64,000 nt of DNA, from positions 2,761,730 through 2,825,729 of the forward strand of contig NC_087079.1 in assembly GCF_026151205.1 (NCBI RefSeq). The letters run 5' to 3'. Positions 46,623-58,400 of the stretch are shown piece after piece. This DNA is from Bolinopsis microptera. Taxonomy: Eukaryota > Ctenophora > Tentaculata > Lobata > Bolinopsidae. The position numbers and the translations under genes are program-made. The notes beneath the pieces were generated by a model. The model searched no databases and was not told the DNA's origin. It saw only the letters and a program-made list of their open reading frames with translations. The first letter of the stretch is position 1; the number at the start of each line of letters is the position of its first letter.

Positions 46623-47963
46623 ATGAATCGTTCAATCAAACTGTGTACTGTGCAATGGTTAATCGGTTTTCTTGTAGTCACTCAATCACAGCTTACAGGT
46701 GAGCTAATCGTCTTATTTATAGTGGTCGATGCGATATTTTATTTATTGATGTCATAAATGAATAGAAACTTAGATTACAACAAATTGGGAGTTGAATGTA
46801 TCTATCTGATATCGGGTCTAATATATTATCGATGTAGAGCCAAAGTCAGAGGAAGCAGAAATAACTCCGACGACAGTTACACAAGGACGGACGAAGGAGA
46901 ACCATTTTGCAATACTTGCAGTCGATAAGAAACTTTCGACAGTAGCAATTACTGAACCTGATAACGGAGCAAGCTGGTTGAAGTTAGAGTTTGATAGAAC
47001 CTATTTCATTCACAAGGTCGTTATCTATTTCCCATTCTACAAAAAATACTACAGGAGTGGTTGGTGTACACAAAGTAAAGATAATTTCGAGGGATGCGTG
47101 AACAAACGTACCAACATAGATGTGTCAGTGTACCAGGGAGAGGTACAGCAGAAATCCTGCGGAACACTCCAACTATCATACGGACTAGAGCAGGCAGACC
47201 AGATCTACACACTGATCTGTAACATTGAAGGAGATACTGTAAAACTCAGTAAGACAACAGAAAATTTGGTGTTAAACGAAGTTGTTGTGACTGGAACAGG
47301 TACTTCAACAAAAAAAATATACACTTTTAAAATAGTTTGTCACTTAATTCTAGGAATCTACTTAAATCATTGAACATCTTTTTCATAATCATTCTGACTC
47401 GTACGTAAAATTAATAAATTTACAGTAATATTCTAGCAGAAACGAGCAATCAAGCTAGCATTTAGCAATTATAACTTCGTATTTCAGTTCGGAGACGAGA
47501 AATATTCGAGATAAATCCAACAGGAGTTACACACGGAAAAACGTACAGGAGCAATGAGGAAAGTTATTCAGCAGCACATGCAGTTGATAAAGACCTCTCA
47601 ACTGTAGCAAACACTGTCACTGATACCGGAGCAGGCTGGTTAAAACTATCGAGTTTGACAGAATCCATTTTATCCACAAGGTTCGAATCTACTACAAGTT
47701 CTACACTAACTGGTACCAACATAGTCAGTGGTGTGCACTCAGTGAAGATAACTTTAGGCAATGTGTAAACAGCGATAACAACGTAGATGTGTCAGTGTAC
47801 CAAGGAGAGGTAAAACAGAACTCCTGCGGAACACTCCAACTATCATACGGACTAGAGCAAGCAGACCAGATCTACACACTGATCTGTAACACTGAAGGAG
47901 ATACTGTGAAACTCAGCAAGAGTACTGGAAACATAGCGGTCTATGAAATTGCAGTGTTCACAG
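46623..47963 (+). CDS. Secreted F5/8C/fucolectin-like domain protein, two domain exons, frameshift in the second
   Basis: Exon 1, 46623-46698, encodes a signal peptide (MNRSIKLCTVQWLIGFLVV). Exon 2, 46838-47299 (154 codons), and exon 3, 47488-47963, each encode one galactose-binding-like module: AVDKKLSTVA and WLKLEFDR...HKVVIY, then conserved Cys (GWCTQS, GCVN, SCGTLQLSYG, LICN). Both exons are phase 1-1, typical of shuffled extracellular modules. Exon 3 is 476 nt, one short of a codon multiple, and its frame changes near 47650 (AACTATCGAG), so it is mutated or miscalled. An acceptor ends 1 nt before the ATG. Terminal exons were not found; the gene may be incomplete or interrupted by the PLE at 49.2 kb. 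Likely carbohydrate or cell-surface binding. Confidence 0.75.
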
Positions 47964-47975
47964 GTAATTGGTCTC

Positions 47976-48589
47976 TTTCGTGGATCGCGCATTTGAGCAA
48001 GCTCTGGCCTGGCAAGCTAGCGTGGCTAAATTTAATAAAATAGTCAGTGATGTTTTCATCACGTAAAGTTCGCTGGGATCATAATGCCTTTAGTAAGACA
48101 TACTAACACGTCACAGAGCATGGGTGACAGGCGACATGGTTATTTTCCATGTAATCCTCTACTACGCGACTGAACATGATGCGGCCAACGAAATGTACAC
48201 ACTTAATCAACCATTAACTTAGATATCAAATTAATAAAATATCTTCCCCATGGTGCTGAAAAACGCTCAGTCGAATAAAATAAATGACAAAACAACGTAC
48301 TGAATCTCTTTTAATCGAAAATATTTTCTTAAATAACAAATAAACGAATTCAATTCAATCATTTAAAGACCATCCTAGTGTTATGTCAAACGATGCTATG
48401 CCTATAAAAAAATGGTTAATTCTTCCAGTCATAGCGTTCCTTTCAAGGGGGCAGGGGGGTCTTTTAAGTGCAATTATTTTTCTCCTCCTTCGCCAAGAGA
48501 GCAAACGAAGGTATGAAAATCTACATTCAAGGCACGCAGATAAATAAAAGGAACAGTGTACGGGAAGTACCTACCAACTGAACATCTAG
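47976..48589. other. Intron or intergenic between exon copies
   Basis: AT-rich; no exon recognised. Confidence 0.4.
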
Positions 48590-48775
48590 GTAAAACAGAA
48601 CTCCTGTGGAACACTCCAACTATCATACGGACTAGAGCAAGCAGACCAGATTTACACGCTACTCTGTAACACTGAAGGAGATACTGTGAAACTCAGTCAG
48701 AGTACTGGAAACATAGCGGTCTATGAAATTGCAGTGTTCACAGGTAATTGGTCTCTTTCGTGGATCGTGCATTTA
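48590..48775 (+). pseudogene. Partial duplicate of the lectin-like exon
   Basis: 48590-48743 repeats the last 154 nt of exon 3 (47810-47963) with few changes and continues ~30 bp into the intron (GTAATTGGTCTCTTTCG in both). A new AG (CATCTAG) sits exactly at the 5' edge and the old donor is kept, so it could be spliced as a short in-phase exon or be inert. Confidence 0.85.
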
Positions 48776-49234
48776 ATCGCGCATTTAACTTTAATCATGG
48801 TGAGGAAAATAATTCAATAAAACAATTATTCAATAAAACAATTATTTAATAAAACAGTTATGTACCAATCATGCGGCAGCTGCTTCGCAATAAACATATG
48901 GTAGATAAATCAGTTAGCTTAAATCTTGAGATTTCGCCCTACTGTTTCCTAGCTTAGCACAATTATTGAGTTCGCTCATTTTTGTGAGAATCAAGTTTAA
49001 GTTTTTGGAGGTTCTAAAAGTGAAACTTTTCTATCATCACGTTTTTAGGAAACAACATTTTCCGAACATTTGATTTGACGAAGGAGTAAACTGCTATTCT
49101 GCAATATTTGAAAATGTCGTGTATTATGTCGATATCTGTTCTGAATTGTTACCGTGCTTTGTTAATATTCTGGATCATTTGTAATTATTCTAGCTTTGCA
49201 TCAGAAATGTTTCGTAATACCCTACAAATGCTCG
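48776..49234. other. AT-rich spacer before the PLE
   Basis: A short AAAACAATTATT repeat near 48815-48850; nothing else. Confidence 0.4.
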
Positions 49235-49257
49235 GTCATACATCCTGATCCCGATGG

Positions 49258-49465
49258 CATTGTCGCGGCACTCTCGTGGCACTCTCGTGGCACTCTCGTG
49301 GCGCTCTCGTGGCACTCTCGTGGCACTCTCGTGGCACTCTCGTGGCACTCTCGTGGCACTCTCGTGGCACTCTCGTGGCACTCTCGTGGCACTCTCGTGG
49401 CACTCTCGTGGCACTGTCGTGACACTATGGCGGCACTGTCGCGGCACTATGGCGGCACTCTGGGG
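49258..49465. repeat. 11-bp minisatellite inside the left PLE repeat
   Basis: About 19 copies of GGCACTCTCGT, with GTCGCGGCACTATGGC variants at the right end. The matching right-hand PLE repeat (52390-52440) has only a few unexpanded units, so the array grew after the element formed. All frames stay open because 11 is prime to 3, giving spurious ORFs on both strands. Confidence 0.95.
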
Positions 49466-49839
49466 GCACAGTACCAACTTTTAATCACGTGCATATCACG
49501 TAGGTATTAACTTGACGTAAGGACGTGAGGTGTGTCATGTGAATGCTACGTTGTACCTCGCAATAATTTCACAGAAGATGGCATATAAGACGAGCTCCAT
49601 AGGTAAATATCATGAGTTTAAATTCCCAAATAGTCAGACTGAGCAGGTTGAGCTGTAGTAAAACACAGTACTGAGGTGTTAAAACATTTTCATTACTATC
49701 TTCAGTAACATCCTGAATCAGAAACTCGGTTAATATCAGTTCCTACAAGGTGTAACATTGGAAATGAAATGACACAACTAAAAACGATATGAATATTTTT
49801 AAAAACATAACTCTTGTGCCCCAATGCAATGGAAAACCT

Positions 49840-51918
49840 TTAAGATAAATCCAATAATGGAATCCCAAACGGGTCCACGGCATTGAGCCCCAATGGACGT
49901 ATAGTTCTCAGTTTCTGAATATAACGGTGTTCATCCACTTCGAGAGTTCTTGGGCTACTATTACTGAGAATTGACACTTTATAAGCCTGGTTGAAATTGT
50001 CACGCTGTTTCATGTTATGAACTTCTACAAGGTGTTTACCCAAGCTGAATCCGTCGTCGTTTTCTTCAGGGACAAACGTATTGTCCGAAATGAGTTTGTA
50101 GTAATGGGCGCGATGTTCGTTTACTCGTGCCCTTAGGGGCTGCACCGTTCTTCCTACATAACACATATTACAAAGTTGGCAACTGAAGATGTATACAACA
50201 TTGTAGCTGACACATGTACCAGACACTGCTTTGGCTCGCTGTCCGTTGACTGTTATTGATGGATGTGGAGATATGATGTTACAGGTACCGCAGTGTCTGC
50301 CCCCACATGGTCTTGTGTGAGGTTGGGTTAAGTCATCCGCAAACTGTTTTGCTTTGACTAACTTCCTTCTAAATGATGTTCCAGTACGTCTGACGAATTT
50401 GAAGATAGGGCGTGATGTACCGGCTCTAGATGATATTGGGGAGCCTGGGGTGTTTCCACTTGTATGGGAACCAGATAATCCTGAGAAGCTCCTGGTTCTA
50501 CTGAGCTCTGGTTCCAATCTTTTTACCGATTCTACTAACTCTTGATCGCTACCAAATGTTGAAATAACGCGGACTGCTGGTTCTGGAGACTTTGGGACCA
50601 GGACATTGCTGTTTGAGTTGTCCAGTGGTTTGAGGCATCTTTCAAAGCCTTTGACTTTTTCACTGATGTTATCTACCATAGTTTTAGGGTAGTTGGATTG
50701 GAAGAAAAAGGTTTTTAATTCATCAATTTGTTTTCGGAGTCTGTCGTTATCATTGATGATTCGCCGGAGTCTCAGGCATGCACTATAGACTATGCTGCTG
50801 AATGTATGGTTCGGGTGGTGGGAACCGAAGTACAGGTAGGAGCGAGCATCTGTCTCTTTAACATGGAGGTCTGTCTGAAGATCACCTGCGGTGTCGAAAC
50901 AAAATTTTATGTCTAAGAACGCCACATAAACATTGTTATCTTCTATGATGTTCTCATCAATGTTGAGGCCAAGTTCTGCTAGCCTTGTATTGACAGTCGC
51001 GATGAATTTTGAAAACTGTCTTTTCGTACCATGGAATACTCCACAGCCGTCGTCTATGTATCTCTTGACCGATTTTACAGGTTCCATTAGTTCCGTGTCT
51101 GAATAGACTTGCTCACGCATGACATGGTATACTGCTATGTTTGCAAGTTGTACACAGATACTGCCTCCTGTCGGTACTCCTCGTTTTTGTCTGTACCACT
51201 CTCCGTTAAATTTGCCTATAGACGACTCATAGCTGAGTTCAACACTTCTTATCAACCACTCCTTGAATTTGGCGGACCATTCAGGTCTCTTTTCTTCCAT
51301 GGCCACCTTCAAAGCTTGGAGTGTGAGGTGGGGACTCAATGAATCATATAAAGCTTTGTAATCAAATGTGAATGCTTTAATGTTGCTTTTGAGTTCTGTG
51401 TCCAGGGTATTGTTGATGTTGTCGAGCCAGACTAAGGCGTCTCTATTATCAATAAGAAGGTCTTCGCAAAAATCCCTTTCTAGTTGACGTAGGTATTTAT
51501 CAGCTAGGAAGACATCCGGTCGTCTGCTGGCTCCTTCGTGGAGGGCGGTAATGAGTCTTGCTGGTGGTTTGGCCCCTGGTATGAGTTCTTCTTTTTTCAG
51601 CTTATGAATTTTAAAAGCAGGGTAGAAATACGGCTGGCCAGGGCGATAGTGAGGGAGGGTACTGGGGCGGTTTGTGGGTCCAGTTTGGTCTGCTCTGGTG
51701 TTGTCAGAAACACCCATCACTTCTTTCGCATCCCTTGCTAATATCAGTCCTTCTTCTTTTCCCTGTACCCAGTGCTTGAAGAGTTTCTCATACAGCTGTT
51801 GGGTAGGGTCACACTTCCCGATCTTTCGAGTATGCCAGCGACGAGGCCAGGTCATGAGATTTTCAACAGAAGCTAACTGCATGATACAACTATACCTACT
51901 ACAGCAGCTATCGTTCAA
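49840..51918 (-). CDS. Penelope-like RT plus GIY-YIG endonuclease, 692 aa
   Basis: RT motifs: PAFKIHKLKKEELIPGAKPPARLI (~100-123), TFDYKALYDSLSP (catalytic Asp ~186), RGVPTGGSICVQLAN (~246-260) and YIDD (287-290). A Ser/Thr-rich linker leads to the CGGRHCGTC cluster (~538-546), then the GIY-YIG core NVVYIFSCQLCNMCYVGRT (~574-591) and the C-terminal signature RPLGLNAVDPFGIP. The frame is uninterrupted, so the element may be recently active. Annotated PLE proteins are often longer, and the 5' end may be truncated or the start may lie upstream in a non-ATG context. The GIY-YIG domain matches the truncated PLE at 37.4 kb in layout but is a different family. Confidence 0.95.
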   Translation of the reverse strand: MNDSCCSRYSCIMQLASVENLMTWPRRWHTRKIGKCDPTQQLYEKLFKHWVQGKEEGLILARDAKEVMGVSDNTRADQTGPTNRPSTLPHYRPGQPYFYPAFKIHKLKKEELIPGAKPPARLITALHEGASRRPDVFLADKYLRQLERDFCEDLLIDNRDALVWLDNINNTLDTELKSNIKAFTFDYKALYDSLSPHLTLQALKVAMEEKRPEWSAKFKEWLIRSVELSYESSIGKFNGEWYRQKRGVPTGGSICVQLANIAVYHVMREQVYSDTELMEPVKSVKRYIDDGCGVFHGTKRQFSKFIATVNTRLAELGLNIDENIIEDNNVYVAFLDIKFCFDTAGDLQTDLHVKETDARSYLYFGSHHPNHTFSSIVYSACLRLRRIINDNDRLRKQIDELKTFFFQSNYPKTMVDNISEKVKGFERCLKPLDNSNSNVLVPKSPEPAVRVISTFGSDQELVESVKRLEPELSRTRSFSGLSGSHTSGNTPGSPISSRAGTSRPIFKFVRRTGTSFRRKLVKAKQFADDLTQPHTRPCGGRHCGTCNIISPHPSITVNGQRAKAVSGTCVSYNVVYIFSCQLCNMCYVGRTVQPLRARVNEHRAHYYKLISDNTFVPEENDDGFSLGKHLVEVHNMKQRDNFNQAYKVSILSNSSPRTLEVDEHRYIQKLRTIRPLGLNAVDPFGIPLLDLS

Positions 51919-52455
51919 CTATCCTCTATATCTCCACTTAAATCGATCAATCTGTTCCAGAATCCAGAGATCCTGAAGACTGAGAAAATAATATCTCGCA
52001 GAACCATATTCTGTGACATGATTGCAAAGTACAATGTAGCATTCACTTGATATGACACACCTCACGAGTCACGTCCTCGCGTCAAGTTAATTAATAATAA
52101 TATTTTAATACGTCATACTAATCCAGATTATAAAACAACTGAACATTGCTCGTGGGACTTGTTATGTGATACCTAAGTGTATCCTGCAGGAATGTTATCA
52201 CAACGCCCATAAGCTGATAACATGTGACACGTCACCAGATCAGGATTGCAAATCACAAGGTTTCGACAATAAGGCTAGTAGGTAAATAAAGGGTAATTAT
52301 GCTTTTATGACATCGTGGTTATTGCCAAAAGATAATAATGAAGGTATAATGATCGTCTTATGCTTTTGAACGAACATTATTAAAAGTTATGGCACTGTGC
52401 CGCCAGAGTGCCATAGGAGTGCCGCGACAGTGCCATCGAGATCCGGATGTATGAC

Positions 52456-54240
52456 CCTTTTATAGATATAACTGTCCTAATTATTCAGGATGATACAGAG
52501 AGGATAATATACTTAATGTAGTTCGGGGAGTCTTCAACCCTAAATATCCTCCTCGCATCCAACTCCAATAGACTATTGGAGTGTGGCGTTTTGTTTCAAG
52601 TATGGGAGGAATCGATGTATCCATTATAGTGGTAAGTTCAGCAAGAGCAAACGGGATGCTGCTTCCCACCATCCTAACCACGGTTAAAAATTGCTTTTGT
52701 ATCACTGCTTTTTTATTTTGTTAAATCGGGAAGCAAGCTACCGATTTCATTTTCAGTGTCATTTGGGGACGGTCATTTGAGTTTTTTTAAAGAAGGTCCA
52801 CTTTACCCAAATTTTGAGTTTTGGTTAAAACAACTTATTTGGCTTTTTGGTCAGACATTACATGTGCACTGTAAAAGGTTCAGCGTCCACTTTATTTCCT
52901 CCCAAATTAGATTCCATAATTCACATAATCGCCTCAAAATTAAGGTCCAATAAGACAAATTGAAATAGGACATTCGAGAATATGTTTAAAAAAGTGTACT
53001 TCCTTTCCGGCACTGTATACTCCTTAACCTTGAAAATGTTTCGCTGCTTCATATTTGGTTGATATCTCGAGCTTTGGAGGCCCTGATTTTCAGATCTCTA
53101 TCTGAATTTTAACATTGTTTTTTAGGCACCTAAATAGTGAATATGGCGATTTTTAAAAATGCTCTATTTCAAAGCAAAATTCATAAAAGTTTTAACAAGG
53201 ATATTTTCCCTGTCATCATTTAAATTGAATTCCGCCTTTTTTTCGAACTTGTCCTGCCCATCTAATTATAAGAATTTGTAAGCAATTTTCGAATTATATT
53301 ATTAAATTATTACATAACTAGAAAGCCCGTGGTCACAGGGAGGAAGGTAATAGTATTCTTTGGTAGTCAGTTTTTATTGCATCAAAAATTAGTTCCATTA
53401 AACCCGGTTCATTTACTTTATTTTGTATTCGTCATGATAAGATAGTTGTTATTCACAAATGCAATATTGGCCACATCAGGCATGGAGATGCAACGTGTAT
53501 AATGTATATAGCGCTCATTGCGTCATGGTGCATTGTTAATGAACACGCGGTAATTGATACTAAAAGTAGGACTAATTTTGGTTTCCCAAAAGTTGTCAAC
53601 TGCATACAATCAGGTCAATCAGGAGCATTATATTTCAAACGAGTGAAACGATCGAAATAGGCGGACAGACGATCAATTGTATTGTTCTTTCTATGACTAT
53701 ACCATGAATTGATTACATTCTATGTATTATAAGTTGTAGACAAAGGCACATTTAACGGTGATGTGGTACAACGTAGCAGCGTAACTCTGCTTTGGTTCTG
53801 ACCCACTCGTATATTCATTATCTACTCCAGGTACTTACACATCTCAGTTGCTTGTAGAAGTCTATTTTTACAGTTCAAAACTGAGTTTCTTTTTGTCGTG
53901 AGAAGAACGCTCCATCGATTTTCTTATTTGCCGACGAGGTGCTCTTTTTGAATTTCTTTACACCTTCGAAATTGAAATTGAAATCACAAATATTCGTTGG
54001 TCCATTGTCAGAAATATTGTATATTTCAATTCAGTAAACCTGATAGTGATATGAAATGTAACTTTAAGAAGTGATTATATTGGCGTAATCACTGTATAAT
54101 ACTTAATAGTTAATATAAGTTTTCTACAAGCTGCATCTACATTCAAGCAATCGCTCTTTTTAAATTGCTGTGATGCAACCGCTGCTGCAATTTAACGCCC
54201 ACCTCCTTCAGAACAAATACCTGTCGTAACGTGGTATAGC
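52456..54240. other. 1.8 kb without a supported gene
   Basis: AT-rich; short ORFs only. No splice-paired exons seen. Confidence 0.4.
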
Positions 54241-54256
54241 TGTCGTAAATTTGGGT

Positions 54257-54605
54257 AAACGTACTGTAGTGCGACATGTAATGTAGTCCAGGTAGCGTAC
54301 TGAAGTGCGACATGTAATGTAGTCCAGGTAGCGTACTGTAGTGCGACATGTAATGTAGTCCAGGTAGCGTACTGTAGTGCGACATGTAATGTAGTCCAGG
54401 TAGCGTACTGTAGTGCGACATGTAATGTAGTCCAGGTAGCGTACTGAAGTGCGACACGTACTGTAGTCCAGGTAGCGTACTGAAGTGCGACACGTACTGT
54501 AGTCCAGGTAGCGTACTGAAGTGCGACACGTACTGTAGTCCAGGTAGCGTACTGAAGTGCGACATGTAATGTAGTCCAGGTAGCGTACTGAAGTGCGACC
54601 GTGTA
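54257..54605. repeat. 36-bp minisatellite, ~9.5 units
   Basis: Units GTACTG(T/A)AGTGCGACA followed by TGTAATGTAGTCCAGGTAGC, starting at 54261, 54297, 54333 and so on. Flanking bases 54606-54730 hold inverted bits (TGTCGCACTTGAG, TGTCGCACTACAGTACGG) and a hairpin around GTAGCGTACTCATGAAGTGC. The 36-bp period keeps three frames open, giving spurious ORFs. Confidence 0.96.
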
Positions 54606-54729
54606 GGACTTGGAAATTCTCTGTCGCACTTGAGTTCATGTCGCACTACATGAGTAGCGTACTCATGAAGTGCGACAGTGTCCATCTTGGAGGTTTTCGC
54701 ACTAGGGCACGTGTCGCACTACAGTACGG

Positions 54730-55434
54730 GAATCATAAATTTGTACTCGTATGACACGTACAGGTACGACAGTTTTAACTTTTACTGAAATACATGTAGT
54801 ACGACATGCGTACCGTCTTAATCGTATTTACGACAGTCCACTGCTGATATTGATACTACCGGGTGTAAATTATGAACGGGTGTACGCGTATGTAATCCGT
54901 TTTCCTGCGAAAACGGACAAATATTGCGTATATATACTTGTAAGCATGCAGTAAGTGATAAGCCCTTAGCCCATCACTTTAGTATTTGAGTAATTGGCCT
55001 GATTTTGTGGAAGTATGTGATAACCCGACCCATTTTTCTTCTAAAGACCATCTCCAAGATTGAATTTAGCCCATTTCCGTTCACAGAATAAATAATGAGG
55101 AGATTTAAGGCCACAAATCATATTTATCATCTAATAAAATTATATTCAAGAATTGATGAAATTCAACCTATACACTTACCTACAGTATTACCGTGGCTAT
55201 GTCATAGTCAATTTCTATGTCTAAATCAATATATCGTTCCCATTTTCCGGAACAACATTGCCACGTTTTGTTTACCTTTGATTCCTATATCCGTCCTGGG
55301 ACGTTGGATTCTTTGTTTTTGAAAATTGATTTTTTGAGTATTTCAAGTTTTTTTGAGAGGGGCACTCTTACTCTATGGTAAGAAATGAGTCAGAGAATAT
55401 TGCCTTGTGTTTGACTAGGACTTCGTTTCAGACG
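54730..55434. other. Upstream region of E-Syt B
   Basis: No gene. CTCTATG|GTAAGAA at 55372-55384 looks like a splice donor 53 nt before the acceptor TTCGTTTCAG that precedes the E-Syt B start, so a very short 5'UTR intron is possible. Confidence 0.4.
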
Positions 55435-58400
55435 ATGATTTTCGAGATTTTGATAGGAGGGCTAGTAGGTCTAGCTACTTACACCTACCTTCATTATCTA
55501 AACAAGTCTAAAAAGATAAAAAAGCTTCAGCAGGTGCAGAATATACTCAATAAATTTGTAATAAGTTTGTCTATTACGTTTCTGTCTTCAATGTGATGTA
55601 TTTTCTTTGATTAAATCATTAAGTTTCACCCGAACTTCTACTTTTACTATTAGGGTCTTTTAACAATGATACAGTGGCCTGGGGTATTCAGTATTGCTTA
55701 TTTGATTCTTGGTTGCTCATGAATATCATCACTTATTCGATGTTTCTATTACAGAAAGTAGAAGTGCAAACTGCTATAAATGCTGACGAGAAATCGACGG
55801 ATATTGAAAGTGTGCAGTGGCTTAACTTCGTTATCAAGCATTGGTAAGTTATATTTAAATGTGTGGTAAGACTTGGTTGTAACCATTAATTATTGCGTTC
55901 CTCCTTTTTTAAATTCATGGAATTGAGCACAGCTAAATGGTCTACTTGTTCAATACCAAGGTTAAACTTAATCCAACACATGATCGAGAACCCTGACGCA
56001 GGTATCTGACAGTTGACCAGAAGTTGCAGGAGAAGATAAAAGAGCTAGCCCAACCTACCCTGGACGCCCTAATAGTCCCTAAACCAGTCACAAAGGTCAT
56101 ACTAGAAAGTGTCTCCTTCGGGCAGAGTCCTCCCTACATAGAGGGGTGTAGAGCTCTCAGACAGAAGTGGCCGGATAATCCTAATCTTGAGGTGTGACTC
56201 CCTTGCAGCTTGCTTGCAAGCTGTTATTTAAGTTAAAAAGCAAAGTTCGATCTCGATTTATTTTTACTATAGAAGAATGTTCTTCCATAACAGTAAGTAG
56301 TGTATGTTAACAATAATCAGGGGTATTGTTATTACAGACGCTTCAACTGGTGCTTGGACCCAGGATTGAGTCAAAGGAGTTCAAAGTTAAGATCCAACTT
56401 AAAGGTCTGGGTCGTGTCAGTCTCACAGGGTTCCAGTTCAACGGTAAACTACAGGTGAAATAAGAATAATCTAAATTATACTATCTAAAATGATAATTTT
56501 CTATTCTTTAGATGATGATATTTTGGGGCAAATGATTTTTTAAACACTAAATTCGCATAGTAATAGTTAATTAAACTTGCATTTTCATCCAGTAGTTTCA
56601 AGCTTGCAACAAACAATCGTGTACCGTCAGCTTAGTTTACTATGCAAGTATTTTATTGAAGCCTAATTTGCAGGTGTCTATTCTAATAGACAAGGATCTC
56701 CCGTTCCCTTGCATAAAACATGTTTACTTCACATTTATAGAACGACCAGACATTAACTTCGATCTAAGTCTCGGAGTGATCGGTAAGACATTTCAAAATA
56801 CATCTTGCTAGTTTGTCGTATTTTTAAAGCAATATTGGTAAATAAAATGTTTATTTCCAACGGCTATTGTAAATTTCTCGTATTTTCGAACCAGATTTGA
56901 CACTGACAGAAACACTATTCCAATTTCTTTTACCATAAATATCACTTTATTTCTTCAGACGTGAACCTGCTACCAAATGTAAAGTCATGGCTTCAAAACA
57001 CAATAGAAGAGTTATTCTCGGACTCTTTAGTGGACCCGGGAAGATACCTGATAGACATGACCCAGGAGGAGATGAAGATGATGCTAATCTTCGGAGTCAG
57101 GAAATTGAAGAGAACTGTCCTGCATCTTCAGGTAATGATAGGTTTTTTTGTTATAGTTTTTGCGACCTGGTTAATCTTAATTCGAATTCTTTACATACGC
57201 TTCCAACTGTTTGAAATTGATACACCTGTGCTTATAAAGAAGATTATAACCCTTATATTACAGATAGATATCAGCAAAGATAAGGTTGAGCAAGACAACG
57301 GCAAGAAGCGCACCATTGATTGCCTCCTCAATGTAGGCGGTAAAGATTTAAAAGCAGAAGTCGCGTTTTACAGCACTCAGAAAACATGTCATGTTTGGTA
57401 TCCCATTGCGGCTATTCAAGAGGAGGTATATTATTAATTTATTATTAAATTCAAGATAATTTATTGTTAAAGTAATCCTAATTTAACTTTGCTGTCGTGG
57501 TCAACAGAAGTTTTTTCTCCTAAAAGTGACATTTTCAATCTGAATCATAGCATTTTATAGATGTGCAAGAGACGATGTCCAGGTGCTAGTTGCCTCAAAA
57601 AGGTAAAAATAATTGTTCGATTGAATTCGATTAATTGTTACATTTAGTAACTTTGTGAATGTGATCTTTGTGTTTCTTTTATATGAATGCCAAATAAGAT
57701 TGTCCTGCTGATATATTTTCCCTACTGTGTATACTGGTGTCACTGAAAAGCAACCAGTCCTCTTTAACAAGAATATTAGATTTAGGGGTAGTATAATGAA
57801 ATTCCCGGATTTTATTTGAAGTTATTAAGTTACCACTGGTCTGATCATCCTGTTTCAGATTAATTTCTCCGTGTCCATACGGCGTTCATTTGGGAAAGAC
57901 GACAAACTTGCCAAAATGAAAATCGACGTTAAGGGTCTGATTCGAGATAAAACAGTGAGTTATTAATATTATGATGTAATCGGGCACTGAGTTGATACTT
58001 TAACTTTAAGGGAGTATGCTATAACGACACTCCACCTAGATGGCGCCATTTCTTTATTTTGCAAGTCTGAGTATCAATTAGTTCTAATATTTAAGTTGAT
58101 TTTGATATTTTCTCTCATCCATAGTTGTGAAATAAAATAAATCTAGACCGGTTTCAGAGTATACTTCACAAATCGTCGATCCAAGGTGAAAACATTTTGC
58201 TGAACGTGGAAGCTGTATCCAACGAACTTCCTTACATCCCTATACGACAGAATGGAATTGAGGTTAGTGTGAAGGACAAGGCGGGGCGGAGGGTGGACAG
58301 TGAAGACTTGATAATTATTAGTGTGGGAGGAGGGAGGAGAGTGAAGGCTTGATAATTGATAGTGGCGGAGGAGGGAAGTGGTGGAGAGTGAAGGCTTGAT

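Larger units (their letters stand above)
49235..52455 (-). mobile_element. Near-complete Penelope-like element with inverted flanking repeats
   Basis: The 692-codon ORF is bracketed by inverted repeats. Left: GTCATACATCC...GATGGCATTGTCGCGGCACT (from 49237), then CTTGACGTAAGGACGTGAGG and GTGAATGCTACGTTGTAC (to ~49575). Right, as reverse complement: the same blocks from 52455 back to ~52015, with ~270 bp of extra sequence between them. PLEs are known to carry complex terminal repeats in direct or inverted orientation. Target duplications could not be fixed. Confidence 0.75.

Noticed and set aside
49190-49510. Four overlapping ORFs with repeated CHESATRVPRE or SRGTLVALSW peptides
   Set aside because: All arise from the 11-bp minisatellite, which keeps several frames open on both strands.
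54143-54685. Three minus-strand ORFs of 143-180 aa with 12-residue repeats
   Set aside because: Translation of the 36-bp minisatellite; no non-repeat protein features.
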